64,000 nt of DNA, taken from Metabacillus schmidteae. Lineage in GTDB: Bacteria; Bacillota; Bacilli; Bacillales; Bacillaceae. The stretch's first letter is position 1; each line of letters begins with the position of its first letter. A program made the position numbers and the translations under genes. A model generated the notes under the pieces. That model did no database searches, was not told the origin of the DNA, and was given only the letters and a program-made list of their open reading frames with translations. Shown here one piece after another: positions 35,608 to 46,361 of the stretch. The stretch is from NCBI RefSeq assembly GCF_903166545.1, contig NZ_CAESCH010000002.1:310001-374000 (forward strand), given 5' to 3'.

Positions 35608-36876
35608 ATGAAAATTACGACAATTACAGATAAAAAGGTTAGTTTAAGAAGAACGATCGATACAGGAACAGAAGAGCAACGTAAAACTGTTCAATCGATC
35701 ATTGCAGACGTCCGTGAAGAAGGCGATGCTGCGTTATTTTCCTACACAGAAAAATTTGATCGTGTTTCACTAGATTCCTTAAAGGTAACGGAAGCTGAAT
35801 TTGCAGCAGCCTATGAAGCATTAGATCAAGAATTAATAGATATCATCCGCGAAGCTGGATCCAATATTCGTTCTTTTCATGAAAAACAAAAGAGAGAATC
35901 TTGGTTTAGCTACAATGAAGAAGGAACGATGCTCGGACAGAAAATCACGGCACTTGACGCAGTTGGCGTGTATGTACCAGGTGGAACCGCAGCCTATCCT
36001 TCATCTGTATTAATGAATGTCATTCCTGCTCAAGTCGCAGGTGTAAAACGAATTGTGCTAGTATCACCGCCAAATCAACAAGGAACTCTTCCTGCAGGTG
36101 TACTCGTTGCAGCAAAGGAGCTTGGCATTCAGGAATTGTATAAAGTGGGTGGAGCACAAGCGATTGCAGCACTAGCATATGGTACAGAAACAATTGCTGC
36201 TGTTGATAAAATCATGGGTCCTGGAAACATCTTTGTAGCCTTAGCAAAACGAGAAGTGTTTGGGAACGTTGATATCGACATGATCGCAGGACCAAGTGAA
36301 ATTGTTGTGTTAAGTGATGAAACAGCAAGAGCAAATGAGATTGCAGCAGATCTGTTATCACAAGCTGAGCATGACAAACAGGCATCAAGCATTCTTGTGA
36401 CAACATCAATGAAGCAAGCAGAAGAGGTAAAAGCTGAAGTCGAACGACAAGTCGATACATTACCGAGAAAAGAAATTGCGAAGGCTTCAATTGAAGCGTA
36501 TGGACATATTTATGTTGCTGAAGATCTTGAAACAGCGATTGCGGTTGTAAATGAACTTGCCCCTGAGCATCTTGAAGTTCTGACAGAAAATCCAATGGCA
36601 AGCCTGAATGAAATCCGCCATGCAGGAGCTATTTTCCTTGGCCGTTATAGCTCAGAGCCTGTTGGTGATTATTTTGCAGGTCCTAACCATGTTTTACCAA
36701 CAAATGGGACAGCTCGTTTTTCAAGTCCTCTGAATGTTGATGACTTTATAAAAAAATCAAGCATTATTCAATATAGTGAGAAAGCATTCCACAACAATTA
36801 TGCAAAGGTTGCGAAACTAGCGAGATTAGAAGGCTTGGAAGCACATGCTCGTGCGATGGAAGAAAGGCTTAAATAG
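35608..36876 (+). CDS. hisD: Histidinol dehydrogenase
   Basis: Oxidises L-histidinol to L-histidine in two NAD-dependent steps, the last of the pathway. The 422-residue protein has the signature [32 protein letters not shown], the zinc ligands in this stretch (Gln, His) and further on (EHLE; PNHVLPT), and [18 protein letters not shown] for the nucleotide end. It begins 3 nt after hisG with GGGGGCTAATCG overlapping the hisG stop. Length and motifs are ordinary. Confidence 0.96.
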   Translation: MKITTITDKKVSLRRTIDTGTEEQRKTVQSIIADVREEGDAALFSYTEKFDRVSLDSLKVTEAEFAAAYEALDQELIDIIREAGSNIRSFHEKQKRESWFSYNEEGTMLGQKITALDAVGVYVPGGTAAYPSSVLMNVIPAQVAGVKRIVLVSPPNQQGTLPAGVLVAAKELGIQELYKVGGAQAIAALAYGTETIAAVDKIMGPGNIFVALAKREVFGNVDIDMIAGPSEIVVLSDETARANEIAADLLSQAEHDKQASSILVTTSMKQAEEVKAEVERQVDTLPRKEIAKASIEAYGHIYVAEDLETAIAVVNELAPEHLEVLTENPMASLNEIRHAGAIFLGRYSSEPVGDYFAGPNHVLPTNGTARFSSPLNVDDFIKKSSIIQYSEKAFHNNYAKVAKLARLEGLEAHARAMEERLK

Positions 36877-36888
36877 GAGGAAAACGAA

Positions 36889-37479
36889 ATGACAAGAACA
36901 GCTTCAATTAAACGTGATACAAAGGAAACCCAAATATCTTTGTCCTTTTCAATTGATGGAGAAGGTCAATCTTCTTTAAAAACAGATGTACCATTTATGG
37001 ATCACATGCTTGACTTGTTTACAAAGCACGGGCAATTTGATTTATCAGTTGATGCAAATGGTGATGTTGAAATTGATGATCACCACACAACAGAGGATAT
37101 TGGCATTTGCTTAGGACAGGCCATCCGTGAAGCATTAGGAGATAAAAAAGGAATTAAACGCTACGGAAGTGCATTCGTTCCGATGGATGAGGCATTGGCA
37201 CAAGTTGTTGTTGATCTAAGTAACCGACCACATCTTGAGTTCAGAGGAGAACTCCCAAGCACGAAAGTCGGAACATTTGATACAGAGAATGTCCATGAAT
37301 TTCTTTGGAAGTTCGCATTGGAAGCACGTATGAATTTACACGTTATTGTCCACTATGGCCGCAACACACACCATATTATTGAAGCGATTTTCAAAGCATT
37401 AGCAAGAGCGCTTGATGAAGCGACAATGGTTGATCCACGTATGGAAGGGAAGCTTCCTTCAACGAAAGGGATGTTATAA
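36889..37479 (+). CDS. hisB: Imidazoleglycerol-phosphate dehydratase
   Basis: Removes water from imidazoleglycerol phosphate to make imidazoleacetol phosphate. It is the 196-residue, single-function bacterial type, without the histidinol-phosphatase domain that is fused in enterobacteria. The manganese-binding repeats are visible: [14 protein letters not shown] with [14 protein letters not shown], and later [16 protein letters not shown] with [32 protein letters not shown] precedes the ATG. No hisN-like phosphatase is in the operon, so that step must be encoded elsewhere. Confidence 0.96.
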   Translation: MTRTASIKRDTKETQISLSFSIDGEGQSSLKTDVPFMDHMLDLFTKHGQFDLSVDANGDVEIDDHHTTEDIGICLGQAIREALGDKKGIKRYGSAFVPMDEALAQVVVDLSNRPHLEFRGELPSTKVGTFDTENVHEFLWKFALEARMNLHVIVHYGRNTHHIIEAIFKALARALDEATMVDPRMEGKLPSTKGML

Positions 37480-37481
37480 GC

Positions 37482-38111
37482 ATGATCGCGATTATTGATT
37501 ATGGCATGGGGAATCTGTATAGCGTCAGCAAAGCGTTGGAACGGATGAATGTGGACTATATTTTAACGAGTGATCAAGAAGAACTTGCCAAAGCTGACGG
37601 TTATATTTTACCTGGAGTGGGTTCATTTAACGATGCGATGTCCATCTTGAATGAAACAGGATTAACTCAGTTTATTCAAAACGTGGTATCTGAAGGAAAG
37701 CCGTTATTAGGAATTTGCCTTGGTATGCAGCTGTTATTCAATGAAAGTATTGAAAATGGTGAAGCAAAAGGTCTTTCTCTCTTACCTGGCAGGGTCATTC
37801 GTATTCCTGAGTCTGTAAACGGTGAATCATACAAGGTACCACATATGGGTTGGAATAACTTGACGATTCGTAACGAAAGTCCTCTATTAGCGGGAATATC
37901 CAGTGGTTTTGCTTATTTTGTTCACTCGTATTATGTGGATGCAGCTGATGAAGATACATTGTTAGCGACAGCAAGCTACAGTGTTGAGGTACCGGCAGTT
38001 GTAGGGCGCGGCAATGTGTACGGAACACAGTTTCATCCAGAAAAAAGCAGTGAACTGGGGCTGGCCATTTTAGAAAACTATATCAACATGGTGGAAGGAG
38101 AAAAACGATGA
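37482..38111 (+). CDS. hisH: Imidazole glycerol phosphate synthase, glutaminase subunit
   Basis: A class I glutamine amidotransferase that supplies ammonia through a tunnel to HisF. The 209-residue protein has the nucleophile elbow [12 protein letters not shown] (Cys) and the His/Glu pair in [12 protein letters not shown]. It starts 2 nt after the hisB stop and overlaps the hisA start by 4 nt (ATGA-type), so translation is coupled. Confidence 0.96.
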   Translation: MIAIIDYGMGNLYSVSKALERMNVDYILTSDQEELAKADGYILPGVGSFNDAMSILNETGLTQFIQNVVSEGKPLLGICLGMQLLFNESIENGEAKGLSLLPGRVIRIPESVNGESYKVPHMGWNNLTIRNESPLLAGISSGFAYFVHSYYVDAADEDTLLATASYSVEVPAVVGRGNVYGTQFHPEKSSELGLAILENYINMVEGEKR

Positions 38112-38845
38112 GTCATTTTATCATTTATCCGGCAATCGATATGCGCGGTGGAAAATGTGTTCGATTGCTTCAAGGAGATTATAACAAGGAAACAGTTTAT
38201 GGTGATTCTCCTTTTGATATGGCAAAGCAATTTGATGATCAAGGAGCAAGCTGGATTCACATGGTTGATTTAGACGGTGCGAAAGAAGGAAAGCTTGTGA
38301 ATCATCAGCATGTCATTAACGCTGCTGCGAAACTATCAGCGAAAATCCAAATTGGCGGCGGAATTCGTACAGAGGAAGATGTTGAGTATTATCTATCAAA
38401 TGGTGTAGACCGTGTTATTTTAGGAAGTGCGGCAATCTCAAATCCTGATTTTGTGAAAAAAATGCTCGCTGCATACGGTGAAAAGATTGCTATTGGTATT
38501 GATGCAAAAGACGGCTATGTCTCAACAGAAGGCTGGCTAAATACATCAAATGTAAAAGCAACAGATCTTGGAAAAGAGCTGGCAAACGCTGGTGCTGAAG
38601 TATTTATTTTCACAGATATTGCAACAGACGGTATGCTATCCGGTCCAAATGTGGAGGCAGTTGTGGAGATGGCAAAAGCAACTGGTAAACAAGTAATTGC
38701 TTCAGGAGGAGTTAGCTCTCTTAAAGACTTGGAAACTCTTTCCGAATACAAACAAACTGGTGTGGCTGGTGCGATCGTTGGAAAAGCTTTATATACAAAT
38801 CAATTCAGTTTGCCTGACGCATTAAAGGTAGGCGCATCATCATGA
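38108..38845 (+). CDS. hisA: ProFAR isomerase
   Basis: Phosphoribosylformimino-5-aminoimidazole carboxamide ribotide isomerase: it opens the aminoaldose ring to the aminoketose. The 245-residue TIM barrel has phosphate-binding half-barrel repeats [30 protein letters not shown] and [19 protein letters not shown]. The catalytic Asp pair is at [14 protein letters not shown] (N-terminal) and [18 protein letters not shown]. Start and stop overlap hisH and hisF by 4 nt each. Confidence 0.96.
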   Translation: MSHFIIYPAIDMRGGKCVRLLQGDYNKETVYGDSPFDMAKQFDDQGASWIHMVDLDGAKEGKLVNHQHVINAAAKLSAKIQIGGGIRTEEDVEYYLSNGVDRVILGSAAISNPDFVKKMLAAYGEKIAIGIDAKDGYVSTEGWLNTSNVKATDLGKELANAGAEVFIFTDIATDGMLSGPNVEAVVEMAKATGKQVIASGGVSSLKDLETLSEYKQTGVAGAIVGKALYTNQFSLPDALKVGASS

Positions 38846-39600
38846 TTACTAAGCGTATTATCCCATGCCTTGATGTAAAAGAAGGACGTGTTGTCAAAGG
38901 TATTCAGTTTTTAGGATTACGAGATGCCGGTGATCCTGTAGAGCTTGCGAAGTTTTATGACCAAGAAGGAGCAGATGAGCTCGTTTTCTTAGATATTTCT
39001 GCTTCACATGAAGGACGTAAAACAATGGTTGATGTTGTTGAACAGGTTGCAGCACAGCTTGCGATACCGTTTACGGTTGGCGGTGGGATTAACTCATTGG
39101 AGGATATGAAGCGCATCCTGCGTGCCGGAGCTGACAAAGTTTCACTTAACACAGCGGCATTATTAAATCCAGATTTAATTACAGAAGGAGCCGGCTTTTT
39201 TGGTTCACAATGTATTGTTGTCGCTATTGATGCTAAATACGATGAAGAGTTAGGCAGCTGGAGAGTCTTTACACATGGCGGCAGAAATGCAACAGAATGG
39301 GAAGTTGTCGAGTGGGCCCAGGAAGCAGTGAAGCGTGGAGCAGGTGAAATTCTACTCACAAGCATGGATAGTGATGGCGAAAAAAGCGGCTTTAATCTTG
39401 CGCTCAATAAGGCTGTGAGTGAAGCTGTAACGGTTCCGGTCATTGCCTCTGGTGGTGCAGGAAACGCAGAACACTTTTTACATGCCTTTCAAGAGGGGAA
39501 AGCAGATGCCGCATTGGCCGCGTCTATTTTTCACTATAAAGAAACATCCGTGAAGGAAGTCAAAGCATATTTAGATCAACAGGGGGTGAATGTACGATGA
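38842..39600 (+). CDS. hisF: Imidazole glycerol phosphate synthase, cyclase subunit
   Basis: The synthase half that uses ammonia from HisH to form imidazoleglycerol phosphate and AICAR. The 252-residue TIM barrel has the catalytic Asp in [16 protein letters not shown] and a second in [16 protein letters not shown], with phosphate loops [28 protein letters not shown] and [12 protein letters not shown]. It is paralogous to HisA next door. It overlaps hisA and hisI by 4 nt each. Confidence 0.97.
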   Translation: MITKRIIPCLDVKEGRVVKGIQFLGLRDAGDPVELAKFYDQEGADELVFLDISASHEGRKTMVDVVEQVAAQLAIPFTVGGGINSLEDMKRILRAGADKVSLNTAALLNPDLITEGAGFFGSQCIVVAIDAKYDEELGSWRVFTHGGRNATEWEVVEWAQEAVKRGAGEILLTSMDSDGEKSGFNLALNKAVSEAVTVPVIASGGAGNAEHFLHAFQEGKADAALAASIFHYKETSVKEVKAYLDQQGVNVR

Positions 39601-40223
39601 TAGAATCTATTAAGTTTGATTCAAATGGTTTAATTCCTGCCATCGTGCAAGATGCAGCTAGCAAGGAAGTATTAACGTTAGCTTATATGAATGAAGAATC
39701 ACTGCAAAAAACGATTGAAACAAAGGAAACATGGTTTTACAGCCGTTCCCGTCAAGAGTTGTGGCATAAAGGGGCTACAAGCGGTAACACTCAAAAGGTT
39801 GTGGAAATGAGATATGACTGTGATCAGGACGCCATTTTAGTCCTTGTACAACCTGCAGGACCAGCATGTCATACAGGAGCCTACACTTGCTTCAGTGAGA
39901 CAATCGATAAGCAAGAGGTACAAGCTTCCCAAGACCGTTTCCAAATCTTAAATACGTTAGAAGCGTTAATTGCAGAGCGTGAAAGTGCGCTTCCAGAAGG
40001 CTCTTATACAACATACCTATTTACTGAGGGTGTTGACAAGATTTTGAAAAAGGTCGGTGAAGAAGCCGGCGAAGTGATTATTGCAGCAAAAAACCGTGAT
40101 CACGGTGAGTTAAAATGGGAAGTAGCTGATTTATTATTCCACTTGATGGTGTTATTACGTGAACAGAAGCTTCCGCTGGATGATGTGTTGGAGGTACTTG
40201 AAGAACGACATATTGGGAAATAA
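39597..40223 (+). CDS. hisI: Bifunctional phosphoribosyl-AMP cyclohydrolase / phosphoribosyl-ATP pyrophosphatase
   Basis: A 208-residue fusion performing steps 3 and 2 of histidine synthesis. The N-terminal PRA-CH domain (1-115) shows [58 protein letters not shown] (metal and zinc residues). The C-terminal PRA-PH domain (115-208) shows [32 protein letters not shown] and [13 protein letters not shown]. It is the last gene of the operon and is followed by a terminator. The whole pathway except histidinol-phosphate aminotransferase and phosphatase is thus present here. Confidence 0.95.
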   Translation: MIESIKFDSNGLIPAIVQDAASKEVLTLAYMNEESLQKTIETKETWFYSRSRQELWHKGATSGNTQKVVEMRYDCDQDAILVLVQPAGPACHTGAYTCFSETIDKQEVQASQDRFQILNTLEALIAERESALPEGSYTTYLFTEGVDKILKKVGEEAGEVIIAAKNRDHGELKWEVADLLFHLMVLLREQKLPLDDVLEVLEERHIGK

Positions 40224-40225
40224 TG

Positions 40226-40270
40226 AAGAGGGCTGTCTCCATTCAATGGGTTTAGGACAGTCCTCTTTTC
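40226..40270 (+). terminator. Rho-independent terminator of the his operon
   Basis: GAAGAGGGCTGTC (40226-40238) pairs with GACAGTCCTCTTTTC (40257-40271) with one G-T pair; the 3' arm ends in T4. Confidence 0.83.
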
Positions 40271-40288
40271 ATTGCTTAGAAATTAATA

Positions 40289-40439
40289 AAATCCTTGAAC
40301 TGTGGATAAGCGCTTCGACATCCAGCTCCAGCGCCTAGCCCCTCGAGTCATAAGCCAATTTAGAATTGAAGGCAAAGAACGCCTTCTATTCTAAATCGTC
40401 TTATGCTTGTCGGGGCTGGTCAAGGCGCTTCCGCTTTTG
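40289..40439 (-). repeat. Family II long-hairpin repeat, copy E
   Basis: About 150 bp. Read on the minus strand it goes AAAAGCGGAAGCGCCTTGAC, CAGCCCCGACAAGCATAAGA, then a long imperfect inverted repeat, then CTCGAGGGGCTAGGCGCTGG, AGCTGGATGTCGAAGCGCTT and CCACAGTTCAAGGATTTTA. Apart from a few bases it is the same as 49599-49752 in the opposite orientation, flanks included. It fills the space between the his terminator and the 3' end of the DUF3231 gene, and could terminate either one. Confidence 0.87.
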
Positions 40440-40443
40440 TTCT

Positions 40444-41463
40444 TTAATGTTGTTTTGATAAGTAATCCCGATTCACAGCTTGAGGAGGCCGTTCAAACCA
40501 ATTGTTTTTGATCATAATATTAGCGGAGTCTTCTGCATATGATCCAATGTCTTTCATCATTTTTAAATATTTAACCGATAAATCACGTCGCATTGCTAAT
40601 GCTAACGAACCCCCAATATTACCTAAGCCAATACTATTTAATGAGTTAATATGAAAAAGCATTAATTTATCTGAGAATGGAGCAACTGTAGAATCAGTGA
40701 CCTCTGTATCCCATGTCCTTGGGGATGGTAACGAACATTCCTCTAAAAGACGTCTGAGAGTTTCCATTATAGCGGAAGCAATGTCAATTCCACGCACAAA
40801 ATGATTTCGTAATTCTTCTGTTCTGGCTGTTTGTGAAAAACCCATTAGTAATGCTTTCCCTAAAGCATTATTCGTATGGTTCATGGAGATATGGGCAATT
40901 TCCGTGGCTGTTAAGGTACGCCTATCACCAAACCAACCGCGAAGAAATCCCTGGTGCTCTACCATAGTCGCTTTATCAGGTTTTGCCAGGTTAGGTGTGC
41001 GAAGATACAATCCTTTGGAAAGCTCAATTTCCTTTGCCATTTCCTGAACCTTGGCAGCTTCAGTTAAATAATGAGTATAGATCTCACGCAGATCTTTCCT
41101 TGCAGACATTGTAAGGGCCATAGCATCAGCCGCGATGGCAGCCTTTCCTAAATTTCGAATAAAATAAAGGATATAGGGATCAGAAAATAATCTTGGTGCA
41201 TTCACCTTTACATCCCGTTCTGAAAAACCGATGGGAAGAGGATACTTTTCCTTATGAAAAATCCCGGTTAATGTTCCGATATGCTCCTCACACTTTGCTA
41301 GGGCTATGTCAAGAAGCCCTTTTATTTCCGAATCCTCAACGATCTGGCTAAAGTATAGTAAAACTGGCTTACTCGCACTTTCCGACATATACGAAGCCCA
41401 CAATGCACCTATTTCAGAAGCTGTAAGCTCTATATGATGAGGTGATAACTCTTCTTGATTCAT
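40444..41463 (-). CDS. DUF3231 family protein, double four-helix domain
   Basis: A 339-residue protein made of two related all-helical halves (about 10-165 and 175-335), each with the DUF3231 pattern: LTASEIGALWASYMSESASKPVLLYF in the first and LTATEIAHISMNHTNNALGKALLMGF in the second, followed by helices that carry spaced Asp/Glu/His residues as in ferritin-like bundles. AGGAGG lies about 8 nt before the ATG. In bacilli DUF3231 proteins are often linked to spores or the spore coat, but no function is established as far as I know. It stands alone, divergent from yvcD. Confidence 0.78.
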   Translation of the reverse strand: MNQEELSPHHIELTASEIGALWASYMSESASKPVLLYFSQIVEDSEIKGLLDIALAKCEEHIGTLTGIFHKEKYPLPIGFSERDVKVNAPRLFSDPYILYFIRNLGKAAIAADAMALTMSARKDLREIYTHYLTEAAKVQEMAKEIELSKGLYLRTPNLAKPDKATMVEHQGFLRGWFGDRRTLTATEIAHISMNHTNNALGKALLMGFSQTARTEELRNHFVRGIDIASAIMETLRRLLEECSLPSPRTWDTEVTDSTVAPFSDKLMLFHINSLNSIGLGNIGGSLALAMRRDLSVKYLKMMKDIGSYAEDSANIMIKNNWFERPPQAVNRDYLSKQH

Positions 41464-41606
41464 TCATAAATCCTCCTGACGTTGTACTACTCCTATTCTT
41501 CGCTTTTTTAAAGTGAATATTTGTTGTTTTATCATTTGGAAGTATTTTTCCAAATCAGGTATGTAACGTCTTTAAATTTTACCTACTACTTTGTAAGCAC
41601 ATCTTG

Positions 41607-41615
41607 TGGTATACT
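41607..41615 (+). promoter_or_regulatory. Extended -10 promoter of the TPR gene
   Basis: TGGTATACT: an extended -10 (TGn plus TATACT at 41610-41615), 35 nt before the yvcD start. The -35 is weak. Confidence 0.5.
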
Positions 41616-41650
41616 TACGTACGGTGAAATGAATGAAATGGAGGATTTCA

Positions 41651-43099
41651 GTGGGAAAACAATTGAGCAAACAACAAAAAAACGCACAGGTTGTCCCGTT
41701 TCTCCAAGATGGACAATATTATTATAATAAAGGTCTTAAGGCATACCGAGAGCAAAACTATCAAAAAGCAAGTAAATATCTACAAAAGGCTGTTGACCTG
41801 GATCCGATGGATTCTGTCAAACTCTCCCAGCTCGCCACAATCTATACAGATATGGGAAAATACAGTCAATCAAATGAATTGCTTTCATATATACTTGATG
41901 AACTTGATAAAGATATGACGGAATGTCACTACTTTATGGCAAACAATTACGCACATCTTGGATTATTTCAGGAAGCATATAAATGTGCAACAGAGTACTC
42001 AAAAATAGATCCGTACGGTGAGTTTACTGAGGAAAATGAAGATTTGATTGATCTTTTAACAATGGAGGACGATGATGAAGAGCCATTTTTAAAAGATCCT
42101 GATGATTTAATTCTAAAGCAAGATGCAGCGAAGTCTCTTTTAGAATCGAGCCAGTTTGAAGAGGCTATTAACCTGCTTGAAGAAATTGTGGAAGAATATC
42201 CTGAATTTTGGTCGGCTCACAATAACTTATCTTTAGCTTATTTTTATGTGGGAGAAGTGGAAAAGGCGAAGCAATACTTGCAAACTGTTCTGGAACGAAA
42301 TCCTGGCAATCTTCATGCATATTGTAATCTTTTAGTTTTTTATTATTATGAACGTCAGGACGACAAGGTCCAAGAAATTGCTAAAGTATTATCAAATGTT
42401 CATCCACTTATATTCGAGCATCGTTATAAGCTGGGAGCAACATTCGCTTTAGTAGGACATTACCCAATTGCCTACAGATGGCTTCGCTCGCTCTATAAAC
42501 AAGGCTTTGAGGGAGATGAAGTCTTTTATTACTGGTTATCCTATTCTGCTTATTTTACAGGGAATGTCGCCTTTGCTGAGCAAATGTGGGAGCGGGTAAT
42601 AAAGGAGAACAAAGACAAAGAGGGCTCAGAACCGTGGAATGTGACAGGAGATGCTAAACACCGTGTAGGAAGCATGACACTTGAGGAGCGCCTATACGCA
42701 ATTTTTCTTGCCATTCAAACAAACAATTTAAATGAGATTCAGCAATATCAATTATCAACGGTACCACAATCACAGCTTGAAAAGGAATTCGTTAAATTTG
42801 CCTTATCAAATAATGATAGTACAGACGATAAAATGATCTCATTCTATCAAATTGCAAACTCATTATTTGTTCACTCAGAACAAGATGAATTATTTTTATT
42901 TTCTTTCAGAATTCTAATGAAGCTTTATAAAGATAATATCACCTTACAAAATCATCAAGGCTGGGCTGCAGCACTGGACTATGTATGGAGAAACAAGACA
43001 AATCAACCAATAAGTCAGGCAACGATCGCATCCCAATACGGAACAAGCGTCGCTACCGTTGGGAAATATGCAAAACTTGTCAAAAGCCTACTACCTTAA
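41651..43099 (+). CDS. yvcD: TPR-repeat protein, YvcD-like
   Basis: A 482-residue tetratricopeptide protein. The start is GTG 41651, placed 6 nt after GGAGG (41640-41644); ATG 41633 lies upstream of that site. TPR units are clear at about residues 25-60 (YYNKGLKAYREQNYQKASKYLQKAVDLDPMD), 60-95, 150-185 (AKSLLESSQFEEAINLLEEIVEEYPEFW), and 186-220 (NNLSLAYFYVGEVEKAKQYLQTVLERNPGN). A C-terminal helix-turn-helix-like stretch (ISQATIASQYGTSVATVGKYAKLV) is odd for a TPR protein and suggests DNA binding or a similar fold. Partners are not known. Position before trxB matches B. subtilis yvcD. Confidence 0.8.
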   Translation: MGKQLSKQQKNAQVVPFLQDGQYYYNKGLKAYREQNYQKASKYLQKAVDLDPMDSVKLSQLATIYTDMGKYSQSNELLSYILDELDKDMTECHYFMANNYAHLGLFQEAYKCATEYSKIDPYGEFTEENEDLIDLLTMEDDDEEPFLKDPDDLILKQDAAKSLLESSQFEEAINLLEEIVEEYPEFWSAHNNLSLAYFYVGEVEKAKQYLQTVLERNPGNLHAYCNLLVFYYYERQDDKVQEIAKVLSNVHPLIFEHRYKLGATFALVGHYPIAYRWLRSLYKQGFEGDEVFYYWLSYSAYFTGNVAFAEQMWERVIKENKDKEGSEPWNVTGDAKHRVGSMTLEERLYAIFLAIQTNNLNEIQQYQLSTVPQSQLEKEFVKFALSNNDSTDDKMISFYQIANSLFVHSEQDELFLFSFRILMKLYKDNITLQNHQGWAAALDYVWRNKTNQPISQATIASQYGTSVATVGKYAKLVKSLLP

Positions 43100-43125
43100 A
43101 AACCCGCCACTTGGCGGGTTTTTTG
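43098..43125 (+). terminator. Rho-independent terminator after yvcD
   Basis: AAAAACCCGCC (43098-43108) pairs with GGCGGGTTTTTT (43113-43124), loop ACTT. Very strong. Confidence 0.92.
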
Positions 43126-43130
43126 GTCCG

Positions 43131-43190
43131 GAGGGACAGGTTCGTTGTCCCGGTCCTGCTGTGGGTCAGAGGGACAGGTTCATCGTCCCG
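43131..43190. repeat. Family IV GGGACA/TGTCCC hairpins, copy 2
   Basis: Two tandem units about 38 nt apart: GGGACAGGTTCGTTGTCCCGG (first 20 at 43133-43152) and GGGACAGGTTCATCGTCCCG (43171-43190). Each folds to a small hairpin, and the second keeps GGGAC/GTCCC. They follow the yvcD terminator directly, as the copy at 20746 follows a gene end. Confidence 0.75.
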
Positions 43191-43220
43191 GTTGAAGAAT
43201 AAAAACGGGAAAACGGAGTT

Positions 43221-43320
43221 ATTTGCGATTTTAAAATTTTGTTTCCGATTAAGGAAATATATTTGCTATTTCTGAATTTTATTTGCGGTTTTCAACAATT
43301 TATTTTCGATTAGACAAATT
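43221..43320. repeat. Family III array 2: five units of 20-bp period, core inverted
   Basis: Units start at 43221, 43241, 43261, 43281 and 43301: ATTTGCGATTTTAAAATTTT, GTTTCCGATTAAGGAAATAT, ATTTGCTATTTCTGAATTTT, ATTTGCGGTTTTCAACAATT and TATTTTCGATTAGACAAATT. On the other strand the core is the GCAAAT of the 56251 array. It lies between the yvcD terminator and the trxB promoter region; the remainder up to 43491 shows no gene. Confidence 0.72.
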
Positions 43321-43485
43321 CCTTCCAAAATCGACATAATTCTGTATCTGCGCTTCCCTTCATGAGCAAAAAAATGGCATCATTCTCTTTAATTTAATAC
43401 GATGTGTATAGCACAAATTAATTGAAGGGTATTTGTCTTCTAAAAAAAGCAGATAATCAAAGTAAAGGTGTAATCGAAGGAGTGA

Positions 43486-44442
<957 letters not shown>

Positions 44443-44584
44443 GCGGGACGGAATTGTAAAAGGCTGTCGAAAGATGATTAACAATTTCGTAATTGTGTTT
44501 TAACTCTGTTGTAACATGAGTGAAACAATTATGAGGTACTATATAAATAGTAATTGACCCCCTTTTATAAATAGACTTATTTTA

Positions 44585-44618
44585 GAGCATGGGCGCCCTT
44601 TCCCATGCTCCCTTTTTT
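44585..44618 (+). terminator. Strong terminator 143 nt beyond trxB
   Basis: GAGCATGGG (44585-44593) pairs with CCCATGCTC (44602-44610), then CCTTTTTTT. The distance from the trxB stop and a C-rich tract (GACCCCCTTTTAT near 44555) ahead of it suggest a long 3' untranslated region or a separate small RNA. Confidence 0.85.
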
Positions 44619-44796
44619 TGTCGTCTTCTGTTTTTATTTTTCTTTTGAAAAAATGAAACAGTTTTCTTTTACAAACGTATATACATTAGTAAATCCTCTT
44701 CTTAGAATTTTTCTCTCGTAAAACAATAAAAGAATAACTAACCTTGCCACCCCTGTAACATCGTGATTTTTTATTGCAAATCACCAATCCTGTTCG

Positions 44797-44826
44797 TTGT
44801 GAAGATAATTTGAAATATAGTATAAT
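44797..44826 (+). promoter_or_regulatory. Sigma-A promoter of the yvcI-rapZ-yvcK-whiA-crh cluster
   Basis: TTGTGA (44797-44802), 18-nt spacer, TATAAT (44821-44826), 60 nt before yvcI. Confidence 0.6.
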
Positions 44827-44885
44827 GGAAGAAAAAGTACGTTGCTAGAAACAGTAATGTTCTATGGGAAATTGAGGTGAAGAAT

Positions 44886-45344
44886 TTGCAAAGAGTAACC
44901 AACTGCGTCTTAATGGAAGGAAATAAAGTTCTTCTCCTGCAAAAACCTAGAAGAGGCTGGTGGGTAGCTCCTGGTGGAAAGATGGAGTTAGGAGAATCGG
45001 TGAAGGATACGGTCACTCGTGAATTCCGTGAAGAAACGGGCATATATATTAAAAACCCACAGCTTAAAGGGATCTTTACCTTCATCATTAAAGATGGAAC
45101 AGATATTGTATCAGAATGGATGATGTTTACGTTCTTAGCAACAGATTACCAAGGAACAAATGTATTGGAATCTGAAGAGGGAACGATTACTTGGCATGAT
45201 AAAGATGTTATTCAGGATTTGCCAATGGCACCTGGTGATCATCACATCTTGGATTATGTGATAAAGGGAACAGGAATGCTTTATGGTACTTTTACATACA
45301 CACCTGATTATGAGTTACTTTCCTACCGCTTAGATCCACAATAA
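44886..45344 (+). CDS. yvcI: Nudix hydrolase, YvcI type
   Basis: A 152-residue Nudix-fold pyrophosphohydrolase. GAGGTGA (44874-44880) fits TTG 44886 best; GTG 44877 overlaps that site. The Nudix box is GGKMELGESVKDTVTREFREETG, matching G-x5-E-x7-R-E-x-x-E-E-x-G-U. The C-terminal part (PMAPGDHHILDYVIKGTGMLYGTFTYTPDYELLSYRLDPQ) is as I recall for B. subtilis YvcI. The substrate is unknown, perhaps an oxidised nucleotide or a nucleoside diphosphate derivative. It heads the conserved row with rapZ, yvcK, whiA and crh. Confidence 0.88.
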   Translation: MQRVTNCVLMEGNKVLLLQKPRRGWWVAPGGKMELGESVKDTVTREFREETGIYIKNPQLKGIFTFIIKDGTDIVSEWMMFTFLATDYQGTNVLESEEGTITWHDKDVIQDLPMAPGDHHILDYVIKGTGMLYGTFTYTPDYELLSYRLDPQ

Positions 45345-45454
45345 GACGGGGATATCAGATGTGTGGCATATTTTCTTACAAACGTACATGAGCAAAAGGG
45401 AAAACATGGTAACGTTAAAATAAACGATGGAGAAGAAAGAGGGGAGGATATGAA

Positions 45455-46357
45455 ATGACGATTGAACAAAATGATCAGCAGACACCACAAGAGGTGCAAA
45501 TGGTGATTATTACAGGTATGTCCGGGGCAGGTAAAACAGTTGCCATTCAAAGCTTTGAAGACTTAGGATATTTCTGCGTGGACAACTTGCCTCCAACTTT
45601 ATTACCAAAATTCTTAGAGTTAATGAAAGAGTCAGGCGCGAAAATGAATAAAGTGGCACTTGTAATGGATCTTCGTGGAAGAGAATTTTTTGATAGCTTG
45701 TTTGAAGCTCTTGATGATTTAGCGGAGAATGCATGGTTAACACCACATATCTTGTTTTTGGATGCAAAAGACTCAACTCTCGTGACAAGGTACAAAGAAA
45801 CCAGACGTTCCCACCCGTTAGCATCAAAGGGTCTTCCATTAGAAGGAATTGGCCTTGAAAGAGAACTTCTTGAGGAATTAAAAGGAAGAGCACAGCTTAT
45901 TTTCGATACATCTGATCTAAAGCCGCGAGAGCTAAGAGAAAAAATACTAAAACAATTCTCTTCAAGTGTTGAGCATACATTTACGGTAAATGTTACATCA
46001 TTTGGGTTTAAATACGGTATTCCAATTGATGCAGACCTTGTCTTTGATGTACGCTTTTTACCTAACCCGCACTATATCGATCATATGAGACCAAAAACTG
46101 GTTTACAGGAAGAGGTTTCTTCCTATGTGTTAAAATGGAATGAAACTCAGAAGTTCTTAGAAAAGCTGCAAGATCTGCTCACGTTTATGCTGCCTTACTA
46201 TAAGCGTGAAGGCAAAAGTCAACTCGTTATTGCGATTGGATGTACAGGAGGACAACATCGCTCAGTAACATTAGCTGAATACATTGCCAATTACTATAAA
46301 AATGACTACCACACTCAAGTGTCACATCGAGACATTGAGAAAAGAAAGCATCATTAA
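45455..46357 (+). CDS. rapZ: RNase adapter protein RapZ / YvcJ nucleotide-binding protein
   Basis: A 300-residue P-loop protein with Walker [15 protein letters not shown] near residue 18, a Walker B-like region, and the family C-terminal domain ([43 protein letters not shown]). In E. coli RapZ controls GlmS mRNA decay in response to glucosamine-6-phosphate. In B. subtilis the YvcJ form hydrolyses nucleotides and affects competence. GGGGAGGATATGAA precedes the ATG. It lies directly before yvcK. Which of the two roles applies here is not visible. Confidence 0.93.
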   Translation: MTIEQNDQQTPQEVQMVIITGMSGAGKTVAIQSFEDLGYFCVDNLPPTLLPKFLELMKESGAKMNKVALVMDLRGREFFDSLFEALDDLAENAWLTPHILFLDAKDSTLVTRYKETRRSHPLASKGLPLEGIGLERELLEELKGRAQLIFDTSDLKPRELREKILKQFSSSVEHTFTVNVTSFGFKYGIPIDADLVFDVRFLPNPHYIDHMRPKTGLQEEVSSYVLKWNETQKFLEKLQDLLTFMLPYYKREGKSQLVIAIGCTGGQHRSVTLAEYIANYYKNDYHTQVSHRDIEKRKHH

Positions 46358-46361
46358 AGTA

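Noticed and set aside
38955..39443. 162-codon open frame antisense to hisF
   Set aside because: Shadow of hisF; no start signal and no recognisable domain.
44521..44560. Sigma-W promoter starting TGAAAC at 44521
   Set aside because: No CGTA at 16-17 nt; only the -35 half matches.
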